Shown: positions 9,289-16,137 of the stretch, piece after piece
Position numbering within the stretch: position 1 is the first letter of the stretch
Layout: each line of letters begins with the position of its first letter
Origin: Croceimicrobium sp965658275
GTDB lineage: Bacteria > Bacteroidota > Bacteroidia > Flavobacteriales > Schleiferiaceae
Reading direction: 5' to 3'
Length of the DNA stretch: 36,235 bases
NCBI GenBank assembly: GCA_965658275.1
Contig: CBFHRN010000017.1
Location: 1 to 36,235, forward strand
Position numbers and translations under genes: made by a program
Notes under the pieces: model-generated
Told to the model about the DNA's origin: nothing
Database searches by the model: none
What the model saw: only the letters and a program-made list of their open reading frames with translations

Positions 9289-9744
9289 GTGAATACAATG
9301 AGTTACAAAACAGTGAGTGCAAATAGCAACACTGTTGATAAAAAATGGGTGTTAGTAGATGCTGAAGGCCAAACTTTAGGTCGTCTTGCTTCTGGAATCG
9401 CCTACTTATTGCGCGGTAAGCACAAGACCAATTTCACTCCTCACGTAGATTGTGGTGACAATGTTATCGTAATCAATGCTGAGAAAGTGGTTTTGACGGG
9501 TCAGAAAGCTACCGAAAAGGAATATGTTCGTCACACCGAGTATCCTGGCGGTCAGCGCTTCACTACTCCACGCGAGTTGATGATGAAGAAGCCTACCCGT
9601 GTCCTGGAAAATGCTGTGAAGGGTATGTTACCCAAAAATCGTTTAGGAAGCGAATTATACCGCAACCTACACGCTTTTGAAGGTACTGAGCATCCACATG
9701 AAGCTCAGAAGCCTACAACCATCGATATCAATACAATTAAATAA
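9289..9744 (+). CDS. rplM: 50S ribosomal protein L13
   Basis: The 151-residue product shows the L13 core WVLVDAEGQTLGRLAS, the segment FTPHVDCGDNVIVINAEKV and the C-terminal MLPKNRLGSELYRNLHAFEG. It is an early-assembling 23S rRNA-binding protein. I prefer the GTG at 9289 over the ATG at 9298 because Bacteroidota L13 proteins usually carry three more residues, in a form like MDTLSYKT, which the frame from GTG (MNTMSYKT) reproduces. It forms an operon with rpsI, 13 nt downstream, the usual pairing. Confidence 0.95.
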   Translation: MNTMSYKTVSANSNTVDKKWVLVDAEGQTLGRLASGIAYLLRGKHKTNFTPHVDCGDNVIVINAEKVVLTGQKATEKEYVRHTEYPGGQRFTTPRELMMKKPTRVLENAVKGMLPKNRLGSELYRNLHAFEGTEHPHEAQKPTTIDINTIK

Positions 9745-9757
9745 ATAATAGCTGAGT

Positions 9758-10144
9758 ATGTCTGTAACTCACACTATTGGTAGAAGGAAGAACGCCGTAG
9801 CGCGTGTTTTCGTGAAGGAAGGTAAAGGAGCGATCTCTGTAAACAAGAAAGATTACAAAGATTACTTTGATACTGCTACCCTTCACTACAAAGTAGAGCA
9901 GGCTTTCGCTGTTACGGAGACTACTGGTCAATACGACGTAGTAATCAATGTAAATGGTGGAGGTATTACTGGTCAGGCTGAGGCCATTCGCCTTGGTATT
10001 AGTCGCGCCTTGTGCGAGATTAATCCTGACTTCCGTCCTGCTTTGAAACCAGAAGGTTTCTTGACTCGTGATCCACGTATGGTAGAGCGCAAGAAATTTG
10101 GTCAGAAGAAAGCACGTAAGAAGTTCCAATTCTCCAAGCGTTAA
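9758..10144 (+). CDS. rpsI: 30S ribosomal protein S9
   Basis: This 128-residue protein has the S9 hallmarks GRRKNAVARV near the N-terminus, GGGITGQAEAIRLGISRAL in the middle, and the basic tail ending QFSKR that reaches the decoding centre and contacts P-site tRNA. It is 13 nt after rplM and probably cotranscribed. Codon choice is strongly biased, as expected for a highly expressed gene. Confidence 0.97.
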   Translation: MSVTHTIGRRKNAVARVFVKEGKGAISVNKKDYKDYFDTATLHYKVEQAFAVTETTGQYDVVINVNGGGITGQAEAIRLGISRALCEINPDFRPALKPEGFLTRDPRMVERKKFGQKKARKKFQFSKR

Positions 10145-10150
10145 GAATCT

Positions 10151-10208
10151 ATTTGGGTTTAGAATCCAAATTCTCCGGGTGTTCCGATGGATCGGGACCC
10201 ACCAGAGA
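10151..10208 (+). promoter_or_regulatory. structured element between rpsI and rpsB (leader or terminator/attenuator)
   Basis: Two hairpins lie side by side. The first pairs ATTTGG (10151-10156) with CCAAAT (10166-10171). The second is a stacked structure: TCTC/GAGA (10172-10175 with 10205-10208), GGGT/ACCC (10177-10180 with 10197-10200) and CCGA/TCGG (10184-10187 with 10192-10195) around the tetraloop TGGA, with small internal loops. A T-rich run TTGTTTTTAG follows. It could end rplM-rpsI transcripts, act as a read-through attenuator, or be an S2-binding leader of rpsB. No clear promoter lies between it and rpsB. Confidence 0.5.
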
Positions 10209-10243
10209 GTTGTTTTTAGTGAATGTAAACTTTTAATTATCTC

Positions 10244-11026
10244 ATGGCAGATCAATTAGTAAAAGAAATGTTAGATGCGGGGGTGCACTTTGGTCACCTT
10301 ACCCGTAAGTGGAATCCCAACATGGCTCCTTATATTTTCATGGAGCGTAATGGAATTCACATTATCGACCTTTACAAGACTCAAGCGAAATTAGACCAAG
10401 CTTCAGAAGCTTTGGCTAAAATTGCAGCGAGCGGTCGTAAAATCCTTTATGTAGCTACCAAAAAGCAGGCTAAAGAAATCATCGAACGTAATGCTGGTGG
10501 TGTGAACATGCCTTATATCACTGAGCGTTGGCCAGGTGGTATGCTTACCAACTTCGTAACTATTCGCAAAGCGATCAAGAAGATGCAAAACATCGATCGT
10601 ATGAAAGAAGACGGTAGCTTCAATACTCTTTCAAAGCGTGAGCGTCTTCAAGTAGACCGTCAACGTGATAAATTAGACCGTCAATTGGGTTCCATCGCAG
10701 ACATGACCCGTTTGCCAGGTGCACTTTTTATCGTTGATATCCATAAGGAGCACATTGCAGTTAAAGAAGCTCAGAAGTTAGGTATCCCTACTTTCGCAAT
10801 TGTTGATACCAATAGCGATCCTAAAGAAGTAGATTACGCGATTCCTGGTAATGACGATGCTACAAAGTCAATCGACTTTTTAGTTACCAAAGTTACGGAT
10901 GCTATTCGCGGTGGTTTGGCTGATCGCAGCGCTGAGAAGAGCAAAGCAAAAGATGCTAAAATTCAAAAAGCGGCGGCTAAAGCTGGTGAAGCAACCGAAG
11001 AGGAAGCTACAACGGAAGAAGCTTAA
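10244..11026 (+). CDS. rpsB: 30S ribosomal protein S2
   Basis: The 260-residue protein shows the S2 signatures: an N-terminal LDAGVHFGHLTRKWNPNM, then ERWPGGMLTNF, then LPGALFIVDIHKE and the IPTFAIVDTNSDP segment. The last 35 or so residues are Ala/Glu/Lys rich and probably disordered, a common extension in this phylum. S2 joins the 30S platform late with bS1. The gene precedes tsf, the normal order, separated by a hairpin at 11061-11090. Confidence 0.97.
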   Translation: MADQLVKEMLDAGVHFGHLTRKWNPNMAPYIFMERNGIHIIDLYKTQAKLDQASEALAKIAASGRKILYVATKKQAKEIIERNAGGVNMPYITERWPGGMLTNFVTIRKAIKKMQNIDRMKEDGSFNTLSKRERLQVDRQRDKLDRQLGSIADMTRLPGALFIVDIHKEHIAVKEAQKLGIPTFAIVDTNSDPKEVDYAIPGNDDATKSIDFLVTKVTDAIRGGLADRSAEKSKAKDAKIQKAAAKAGEATEEEATTEEA

Positions 11027-11060
11027 TTTCATCTAAGAATAACGCAGTATTAAGATACAG

Positions 11061-11096
11061 GAAGGGGTGAAAAGTGATTTTTATCCCTTCTTTATT
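11061..11096 (+). terminator. rpsB-tsf intergenic hairpin (terminator or attenuator)
   Basis: A 13-bp stem with two G-T pairs (11061-11073 with 11078-11090, base GAAGGG/CCCTTC) and loop GTGA is followed by TTTATTT. It lies between rpsB and tsf and could reduce read-through, so that the two are made in different amounts. No good promoter is visible between it and the tsf ATG, so partial termination seems more likely than a full stop. Confidence 0.7.
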
Positions 11097-11122
11097 TACA
11101 AGAATTAAAACACACAATTACA

Positions 11123-11947
11123 ATGGCTAAAATCACCGCAGCTGAGGTAAATAAACTCAGAAAACAAACTGGAGCTGGTATGATGGATTGCAAGAATGCC
11201 CTAGTTGAGGCAGAAGGCGATTTTGAAATGGCTGTAGATATCCTTCGTAAAAAAGGTCAGAAAGTTGCCGCTAAGCGTGCCGACCGCGAAGCAACCGAAG
11301 GTTGTGTATTAGCAGCTAGCTCTGCCGATAATGCTTTCGGTGCAGTAGTAAGCTTAAACTGTGAAACTGACTTCGTTGCGAAGAATGAAAGTTTCGTAGA
11401 ATTAACCAATAGCATCCTTAGTAAAGCAATCGAAAATAAAATTGCCGATAAAGAGGCACTTCTTGCAATGAGCTTAGGCGACATGACTGTTGCTGAAAAG
11501 CTTACTGAGCAAACTGGTGTAATCGGTGAGAAATTGGAAATCGGTTCTTACGAAGTAGTGGAGGCTCCTTTTGTAGCTTCTTACATTCACGCTGGAAATA
11601 AGTTAGCGACTATTGTTGGTTTAACTAGCGAAGCTGATGAAGCAGGTAGAAACGTAGCTATGCAAGCTGCGGCTATGAACCCTGTTGCTTTGAACCGTGA
11701 TAGCGTTGAGCAAAGCATCATCGACCGTGAACTAGAAGTTGGTAAAGAATTAGCTCGTCAAGAGGGTAAGCCAGAAGCAATGTTAGATAAGATCGCTGAA
11801 GGTCGTCTTAACAAATTCTTCAAGGAAAACACCTTGGTGGATCAAGCTTATATCCGCGACAATAAGTTGAGCGTTTCTAAATATCTACAATCCGTAGATA
11901 AAGATCTTGCTGTAACGGCTTTCCGTCGTGTAGGTTTAGGCGTTTAA
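11123..11947 (+). CDS. tsf: translation elongation factor Ts
   Basis: The 274-residue product begins with the UBA-like N-terminal domain (LRKQTGAGMMDCKNAL) and contains the TDFVAKNESF motif that inserts into EF-Tu to displace Mg-GDP. Two core subdomains follow, including the MQAAAMNP segment. It recycles EF-Tu in the cytosol. The length is the usual one for this phylum. Context is rpsB upstream with a partial terminator-like hairpin and a strong terminator just downstream. Confidence 0.97.
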   Translation: MAKITAAEVNKLRKQTGAGMMDCKNALVEAEGDFEMAVDILRKKGQKVAAKRADREATEGCVLAASSADNAFGAVVSLNCETDFVAKNESFVELTNSILSKAIENKIADKEALLAMSLGDMTVAEKLTEQTGVIGEKLEIGSYEVVEAPFVASYIHAGNKLATIVGLTSEADEAGRNVAMQAAAMNPVALNRDSVEQSIIDRELEVGKELARQEGKPEAMLDKIAEGRLNKFFKENTLVDQAYIRDNKLSVSKYLQSVDKDLAVTAFRRVGLGV

Positions 11948-11968
11948 TCAAGCGTAAAACGAATACTG

Positions 11969-12003
11969 AAAGAGCTAATGTTTAGGCATTAGCTCTTTTT
12001 TTT
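11969..12003 (+). terminator. terminator of tsf
   Basis: A perfect 12-bp stem AAAGAGCTAATG / CATTAGCTCTTT (11969-11980, 11987-11998) with loop TTTAGG is followed by a T run to 12003. The -33-like TTTG of the pyrH promoter begins inside this T tract. Confidence 0.9.
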
Positions 12004-12035
12004 GTGCCCATTTTAGAGCCTTCCTTGTATCTTTG
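12001..12035 (+). promoter_or_regulatory. promoter of pyrH-frr
   Basis: TATCTTTG (12028-12035) is a perfect -7 element; TTTG at 12001-12004 lies 23 nt upstream, slightly longer than usual. The box falls inside the longest possible reading frame, which argues that translation starts downstream at the ATG at 12055. Confidence 0.6.
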
Positions 12036-12054
12036 CTTAAACCAAGCACAGCAC

Positions 12055-12762
12055 ATGAAATACAAACGCATCCTTCTAAAATTAAGCGGCGAGTCACTAA
12101 TGGGTGATCAAGCTTATGGAATCAATGGCGACCGATTGAAAGAATATGCCCAAGAAATAAAGGCAGTAGTAGAGATGGGGGTGCAAGTGGCTATCGTAAT
12201 TGGTGGCGGAAATATTTTCAGAGGCCTAAAAGGGGCAAGTGAAGGTATGGACCGTACACAAGCCGACCATATGGGTATGCTGGCCACAGTTATCAATGGC
12301 TTGGCATTACAAAGTGCTTGCGAGGTGGCAGGAGTAAAAACCCGTCTACAGTCGGCTATTGAGATGGATAAAGTAGCAGAACCCTTTATCCGCCGTAGAG
12401 CTACCCGACACCTTGAAAAAGGAAGGGTAGTAATCTTTGGTGGCGGAACAGGAAACCCATACTTCACCACAGATACAGCAGCAACTTTACGAGCGATAGA
12501 GGTAGATGCAGACGTTATTTTGAAGGGAACCCGTGTAGATGGTATCTATACGGCCGATCCGGAGAAGGATGAAAGTGCTACGAAATACGAGTCTATTTCC
12601 TTTAAGGAAGTGTATGAAAAGGGTCTCAATGTAATGGATATGACCGCCTTCACCTTGTCTAAGGAAAACGACTTACCAATTATTGTTTTTGATATGAACA
12701 AGCCAGGGAACTTGCAGGCCTTGCTACAAGGCGAGAAAGTAGGTACCTTGGTAGCCAATTAA
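12055..12762 (+). CDS. pyrH: UMP kinase
   Basis: From the ATG at 12055 the product is 235 residues, the usual length for this hexameric amino-acid-kinase-fold enzyme, which phosphorylates UMP to UDP. Visible motifs are KRILLKLSGESLMG at the N-terminus, the glycine-rich VIGGGNIFRG, DHMGMLATVINGLAL, and the nucleotide-binding GGGTGNPYFTTDTAA. An in-frame GTG at 12004 would add 17 residues but lies upstream of the promoter box, so I rejected it. The gene pairs with frr 13 nt downstream, a widely conserved tsf-pyrH-frr order. Confidence 0.96.
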   Translation: MKYKRILLKLSGESLMGDQAYGINGDRLKEYAQEIKAVVEMGVQVAIVIGGGNIFRGLKGASEGMDRTQADHMGMLATVINGLALQSACEVAGVKTRLQSAIEMDKVAEPFIRRRATRHLEKGRVVIFGGGTGNPYFTTDTAATLRAIEVDADVILKGTRVDGIYTADPEKDESATKYESISFKEVYEKGLNVMDMTAFTLSKENDLPIIVFDMNKPGNLQALLQGEKVGTLVAN

Positions 12763-12775
12763 TTTATATCCTCAA

Positions 12776-13330
12776 ATGGAAGATATCGATTTGATCATCA
12801 ATGAGGCGGCTGACAGCATGAAGAAGGCCATCTCTCACCTTGAAAAGGAATTGCTTAAAATTAGAGCTGGTCGCGCGAATCCAGCGAATTTAGAAGGAGT
12901 TATGGTAGACTATTACGGTTCCATGACCCCCATTTCGCAAGTAGCCAACATATCAACTCCTGATGCGCGTACCTTATCGGTACAGCCTTGGGAGAAAGCA
13001 ATGATTCCCGAAATAGAAAAGGCCATTCTGAATGCCAACCTAGGCTTAAACCCTCAGAATAATGGCGAAATGGTGATTATCAATATTCCACCTTTAACAG
13101 AGGAGCGTCGTCGCGAATTGGTAAAGCGTGCGAAGTCCGAAGGAGAGGATGCGAAAATCTCCATTCGTAACGCTCGCAAAGATGCCAATGACATGCTTAA
13201 AGACCTAGATGGGGTAAGTGAAGATCTTGTTAAGGACGCAGAAGAACGAGTGCAAAGTGTTACCAATAAGAATGTTGCGCGCGTGGATGAAATTATCAGT
13301 CACAAGGAGGCTGATATTATGAAAGTCTAA
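12776..13330 (+). CDS. frr: ribosome recycling factor
   Basis: The 184-residue product has the RRF pattern: a long helical domain with KIRAGRANPANLEGVMVDYYGS near the first hinge, the beta domain around ISTPDARTLSVQPWE, and the return helix with PPLTEERRRELVKRAK. With EF-G it splits post-termination ribosomes. It is cotranscribed with pyrH and followed by a terminator. Confidence 0.97.
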   Translation: MEDIDLIINEAADSMKKAISHLEKELLKIRAGRANPANLEGVMVDYYGSMTPISQVANISTPDARTLSVQPWEKAMIPEIEKAILNANLGLNPQNNGEMVIINIPPLTEERRRELVKRAKSEGEDAKISIRNARKDANDMLKDLDGVSEDLVKDAEERVQSVTNKNVARVDEIISHKEADIMKV

Positions 13331-13357
13331 TTCATAAGAATATAATTTACTACGAAG

Positions 13358-13384
13358 AGGAGTCCAAATGGGCTCCTTTTTTTT
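13358..13384. terminator. terminator of pyrH-frr, probably bidirectional
   Basis: AGGAGTCC (13358-13365) pairs with GGGCTCCT (13370-13377) with one G-T pair and loop AAAT, followed by seven T. It overlaps the stop of the convergent rsmI gene. Confidence 0.8.
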
Positions 13385-14057
13385 AGGCCTTGCCGGCCAC
13401 GCAAATCACAAATTCGCCTTTAGGCTGATGAACCTCCGCATGCTTTTGGAGCTCGTCTAAACTTCCGCGTCGGGTTTCCTCAAATTTCTTGGAAATCTCC
13501 CTGCTGTAGGACGCTTGTCGATCAGCCCCAAAATACGTTGCCAAATCCTTAAAGGTTCGAGCCAATCGATGGGGCGATTCGTAAAGAATGATAGTACGGT
13601 TTTCTTCGGCTAGTTTTTTAAGCTTGGTTTGGCGTCCTTTCTTAACCGGTAAAAAGCCTTCAAAAATGAAATTGTGGGCGGCTAGTCCACTGTTAACCAA
13701 AGCAGGTACAAAAGCTGTGGCTCCAGGAAAAGTGATAACTTCAATGTCCGCATCAATAGCTGCTCGCACCATAAGGTAGCCAGGGTCTGAAATGGCAGGG
13801 GTGCCAGCATCACTAATTAAGGCAATTTGCTGGCCGGCTTTAAGCGCTTCTGCATAACTGTTCACCACCTTATGCTCATTGTGCATGTGGAAAGCACGCA
13901 ACGGAGTTTCGATCTCAAAGTGTTTAAATAATTTTGAGCTTGTGCGCGTGTCTTCTGCCAAAACTAGGTCGACTTCCTTCAAAGTGCGAATGGCACGAAA
14001 ACTCATGTCTTCCAAATTGCCGATAGGCGTCGGTATAATGTAAAGCGTTGCGGCCAT
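13383..14057 (-). CDS. rsmI: 16S rRNA (cytidine-2'-O-)-methyltransferase, short form
   Basis: The 224-residue protein has the tetrapyrrole methylase fold with IPTPIGNLEDMSFRA at the N-terminus, LAEDTRTS, LISDAGTPAISDPGYL, the ITFPGATAFVPALVNSGL cofactor segment and LYESPHR. RsmI methylates C1402 of 16S rRNA at the ribose. The E. coli enzyme has about 60 more residues at the C-terminus; this protein ends right after the methylase domain, as expected for the short form common in Bacteroidota. It is the last gene of the trmB / alkyltransferase-like / rsmI operon, beginning directly after the stop of the middle gene. Confidence 0.93.
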   Translation of the reverse strand: MAATLYIIPTPIGNLEDMSFRAIRTLKEVDLVLAEDTRTSSKLFKHFEIETPLRAFHMHNEHKVVNSYAEALKAGQQIALISDAGTPAISDPGYLMVRAAIDADIEVITFPGATAFVPALVNSGLAAHNFIFEGFLPVKKGRQTKLKKLAEENRTIILYESPHRLARTFKDLATYFGADRQASYSREISKKFEETRRGSLDELQKHAEVHQPKGEFVICVAGKA

Positions 14058-14393
14058 TTAAAATTGTTCCGGATCAAGGTAATCTTTCGGATCCCAAAAG
14101 TACATTTCAAAATTTTGTACTTGGTCATTCTTCACGGGAATCCCTTCGTTTTCGAGTAGCTCTTGCATTAATGTAGAGCCTTCGAAATAATGTTTTCCGC
14201 TAAGCATCCCCAGTCGGTTTACCACACGATGGGCAGGAATTCCGTCAACGCCTAAGCTTGCGTTCATGGCATAGCCAACCATACGAGCGCTTCGAGCTGC
14301 CCCGAGAAATTTGGCAATGGCCCCGTAGGAGCTTACCCGGCCGGCTGGAATTTTTCGGCAAACGGCATATACTCTGTCGTAAAAATCACTCAA
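14058..14393 (-). CDS. alkyltransferase-like (ATL) DNA-binding protein
   Basis: From the TTG at 14391-14393 the product is about 111 residues, a typical ATL length. It resembles the DNA-binding domain of O6-alkylguanine-DNA alkyltransferase: VPAGRVSSYG-like IPAGRVSSYG (15-24), the GAARSARMVGYAM helix with Arg37 as the likely base-flipping finger, and IPAHRVVN (52-59) in the active-site position. The nucleophilic Cys of PCHR is Ala54, so it cannot accept an alkyl group. ATL proteins flag O6-alkylguanine for nucleotide excision repair. The frame is open upstream to 14579, but that part is trmB in another frame. The TTG overlaps the trmB stop by 8 nt (TTGAGTGA), suggesting translational coupling. 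Confidence 0.85.
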   Translation of the reverse strand: MSDFYDRVYAVCRKIPAGRVSSYGAIAKFLGAARSARMVGYAMNASLGVDGIPAHRVVNRLGMLSGKHYFEGSTLMQELLENEGIPVKNDQVQNFEMYFWDPKDYLDPEQF

Positions 14394-15060
14394 AATGAAA
14401 ACGAATGTAGGTGATGCTCTTCCCTTTAGAGCGGAATAACATTTCGTAATGGGTTTGAACTTCGTGCAAGATTTTTTCTTGTCCTTGTCGAAGTTGCTTG
14501 TCAATATCGTAAAAGCATTTTTCAATGGGATAGCCCAATGCTTGCAGGATACCAATGGTGTAACCGTGTAAAAACTCACTATCGGTTTTAAGATGCATCG
14601 TTCCTCCTGGACTTAAAATTTTGCGGTAGCGATCCAGGAACTCAGGATGCGTAAGACGATGCTTAATGCGCTCGTGCTTGATTTGAGGATCAGGAAAGGT
14701 AATCCAGATTTCTGAAATTTCTCCTGGTGCAAAGCAATGCTCTATCAGTTCAATTTGAGTGCGAAGAAAGGCCACATTTTTAAGGTCATTCTCCTTGGCC
14801 TCGGTTGCGCCATACCAGATTCGGGCTCCTTTGATATCTACTCCGATATAATTAAGGTCGGGATTTCGACGGGCCATAGCTACGGTGTACTCGCCTTTAC
14901 CACAGCCTAACTCAAGCACTATCGGATTGTCGTTTCCAAACATCTCCTTCGCCCAATGGCCGGCTAAGGCTAATCCTTTTAAAGCCTCTTCGCGACTAGG
15001 CTCTGCCACATGTCGCATTTCAGCATTCTCTTGAAAGCGGACTAGTTTTTTTCTTGCCAT
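14386..15060 (-). CDS. trmB: tRNA (guanine-N7-)-methyltransferase
   Basis: The 224-residue protein has the SAM-binding motif LELGCGKGEYTVAMA (about 48-62), an acidic VD at the second strand, and ITFPDPQIKHERIKHRLT, the Bacteroidota form of the family's FPDPWPK motif. It methylates G46 in the tRNA variable loop. It is the first gene of a three-gene operon whose next start lies within its last codons. Confidence 0.94.
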   Translation of the reverse strand: MARKKLVRFQENAEMRHVAEPSREEALKGLALAGHWAKEMFGNDNPIVLELGCGKGEYTVAMARRNPDLNYIGVDIKGARIWYGATEAKENDLKNVAFLRTQIELIEHCFAPGEISEIWITFPDPQIKHERIKHRLTHPEFLDRYRKILSPGGTMHLKTDSEFLHGYTIGILQALGYPIEKCFYDIDKQLRQGQEKILHEVQTHYEMLFRSKGKSITYIRFHFE

Positions 15061-15064
15061 GCTG

Positions 15065-15072
15065 CAAAATTA
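15065..15072 (-). promoter_or_regulatory. -7 element directly before trmB
   Basis: The minus strand reads TAATTTTG, a perfect TAnnTTTG box, with only four bases (CAGC) before the trmB ATG. If used, the transcript would begin at or next to the start codon and be leaderless or nearly so. Confidence 0.5.
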
Positions 15073-15099
15073 ATTCATTGCATTTCAGAACTTGCGACA

Positions 15100-16137
15100 A
15101 TGGGAAAAAGAATCCTTTTTGGGGTATTAAACTGGGGCTTAGGGCACGCGAGCCGCAGCTCTATGTTAATCCACGAAATGCTGAACCAGGGATTTGAGCC
15201 CGTTTTGGCCTCAGACGGTGTTGCCTTGGAGTATTTGCGCCGTGAATTCCCACTTTTGGAGTCCCGTGAATTACCGCCTTATGAGATTAAATACAGTAAA
15301 GGGAACAATCAGTGGCCCAATCTTATCGCGGCTTTGCCTAAAATGGCTAAGACGGCTGCCAAGGAAAGGGCTTTAGTAGATTTATGGGTTGCGGAGGATG
15401 GTTTTGATGGGGTGCTATCGGATAACCGACTAGGCTTTTACAGCAGTCTGGTTCGTTCAGTCTACCTAAGTCATCAGCTTGCTCCCCAAGCGGGTATCTT
15501 AACTACCCTTGCGCAAAAGATGCACGCTCAGTTCTATTCGAAGTATCAAGAAATTTGGATTCCAGACACGCCTTTGGCCACTTTGAGTGGGAGCTTAAGT
15601 AAGGCAAGAGTTACTAACAAGCGTTATATTGGTCCGCTTTCCGCTTTGCAGCAGACAGAGGCTAAAGAAGCTTCTAAAATTCTGGTGGTACTAAGTGGGC
15701 CAGAGCCGCAGCGCACTCTTTTAGAGAAAAGGATTTTCACACAAGCGGAAGGATTGCCTGAAGACATTGTGCTTGTGCGCGGTACAAATAAGCCCTGTGA
15801 AAAGCGCTTTCAAAATCAATTTAAAATCTATGATTTCCTGGGTGCCAAGGACCTTTCCAAATTAATGGCCGAAGCGAAACTGGTGGTATCTCGAAGTGGC
15901 TACAGTTCTTTAATGGATTACTATCACTTAGGCAAGAAGGCATTGTTGATTCCAACACCAGGGCAGTCGGAGCAGGAATATTTAGCAAAGTCTTTATCCA
16001 AGAAAGGATATTTCCATAGTGTTAGTCAAAAGCAACTGGATTTAAAAAAGGATGTAGAGAAGGCACTTTCATTCCCTGCCTTAAAGCCACAAGAGTTGAA
16101 ATTACCCGAAAATCTATTTAGTCTTTTTTCAAGGTAA
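15100..16137 (+). CDS. MurG-like GT-B glycosyltransferase
   Basis: The 345-residue protein has the GT-B layout. The N-terminal half opens with a strand and NWGLGHASR (11-19), the flexible glycine loop seen in MurG-type enzymes and in the family of uncharacterised glycosyltransferases typified by MJ1255. The C-terminal half has a second Rossmann unit (SKILVVLSGPEPQRT) and the nucleotide-sugar site VVSRSGYSSLMDYYHLGKKALLIPTPGQSEQ with a closing Gln-Glu. It probably uses a UDP-sugar; donor and acceptor cannot be read from sequence. Its last 20 bases overlap the end of the convergent histidine kinase gene, so no terminator separates them. Confidence 0.78.
   Translation: MGKRILFGVLNWGLGHASRSSMLIHEMLNQGFEPVLASDGVALEYLRREFPLLESRELPPYEIKYSKGNNQWPNLIAALPKMAKTAAKERALVDLWVAEDGFDGVLSDNRLGFYSSLVRSVYLSHQLAPQAGILTTLAQKMHAQFYSKYQEIWIPDTPLATLSGSLSKARVTNKRYIGPLSALQQTEAKEASKILVVLSGPEPQRTLLEKRIFTQAEGLPEDIVLVRGTNKPCEKRFQNQFKIYDFLGAKDLSKLMAEAKLVVSRSGYSSLMDYYHLGKKALLIPTPGQSEQEYLAKSLSKKGYFHSVSQKQLDLKKDVEKALSFPALKPQELKLPENLFSLFSR

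Noticed and set aside
9737..10255. Open frame of 172 codons antisense to rpsI
   Set aside because: It mirrors a highly biased ribosomal gene, has no signal or motif, and has no promoter of its own.
12004..12054. GTG start giving UMP kinase 17 extra residues
   Set aside because: The -7 box TATCTTTG at 12028-12035 lies inside the extension, and the family N-terminus aligns with the ATG at 12055.
14394..14579. N-terminal extension of the ATL frame to an ATG at 14579
   Set aside because: The extension lies entirely in trmB coding sequence in another frame and has no similarity to alkyltransferases; the conserved part begins at the TTG.
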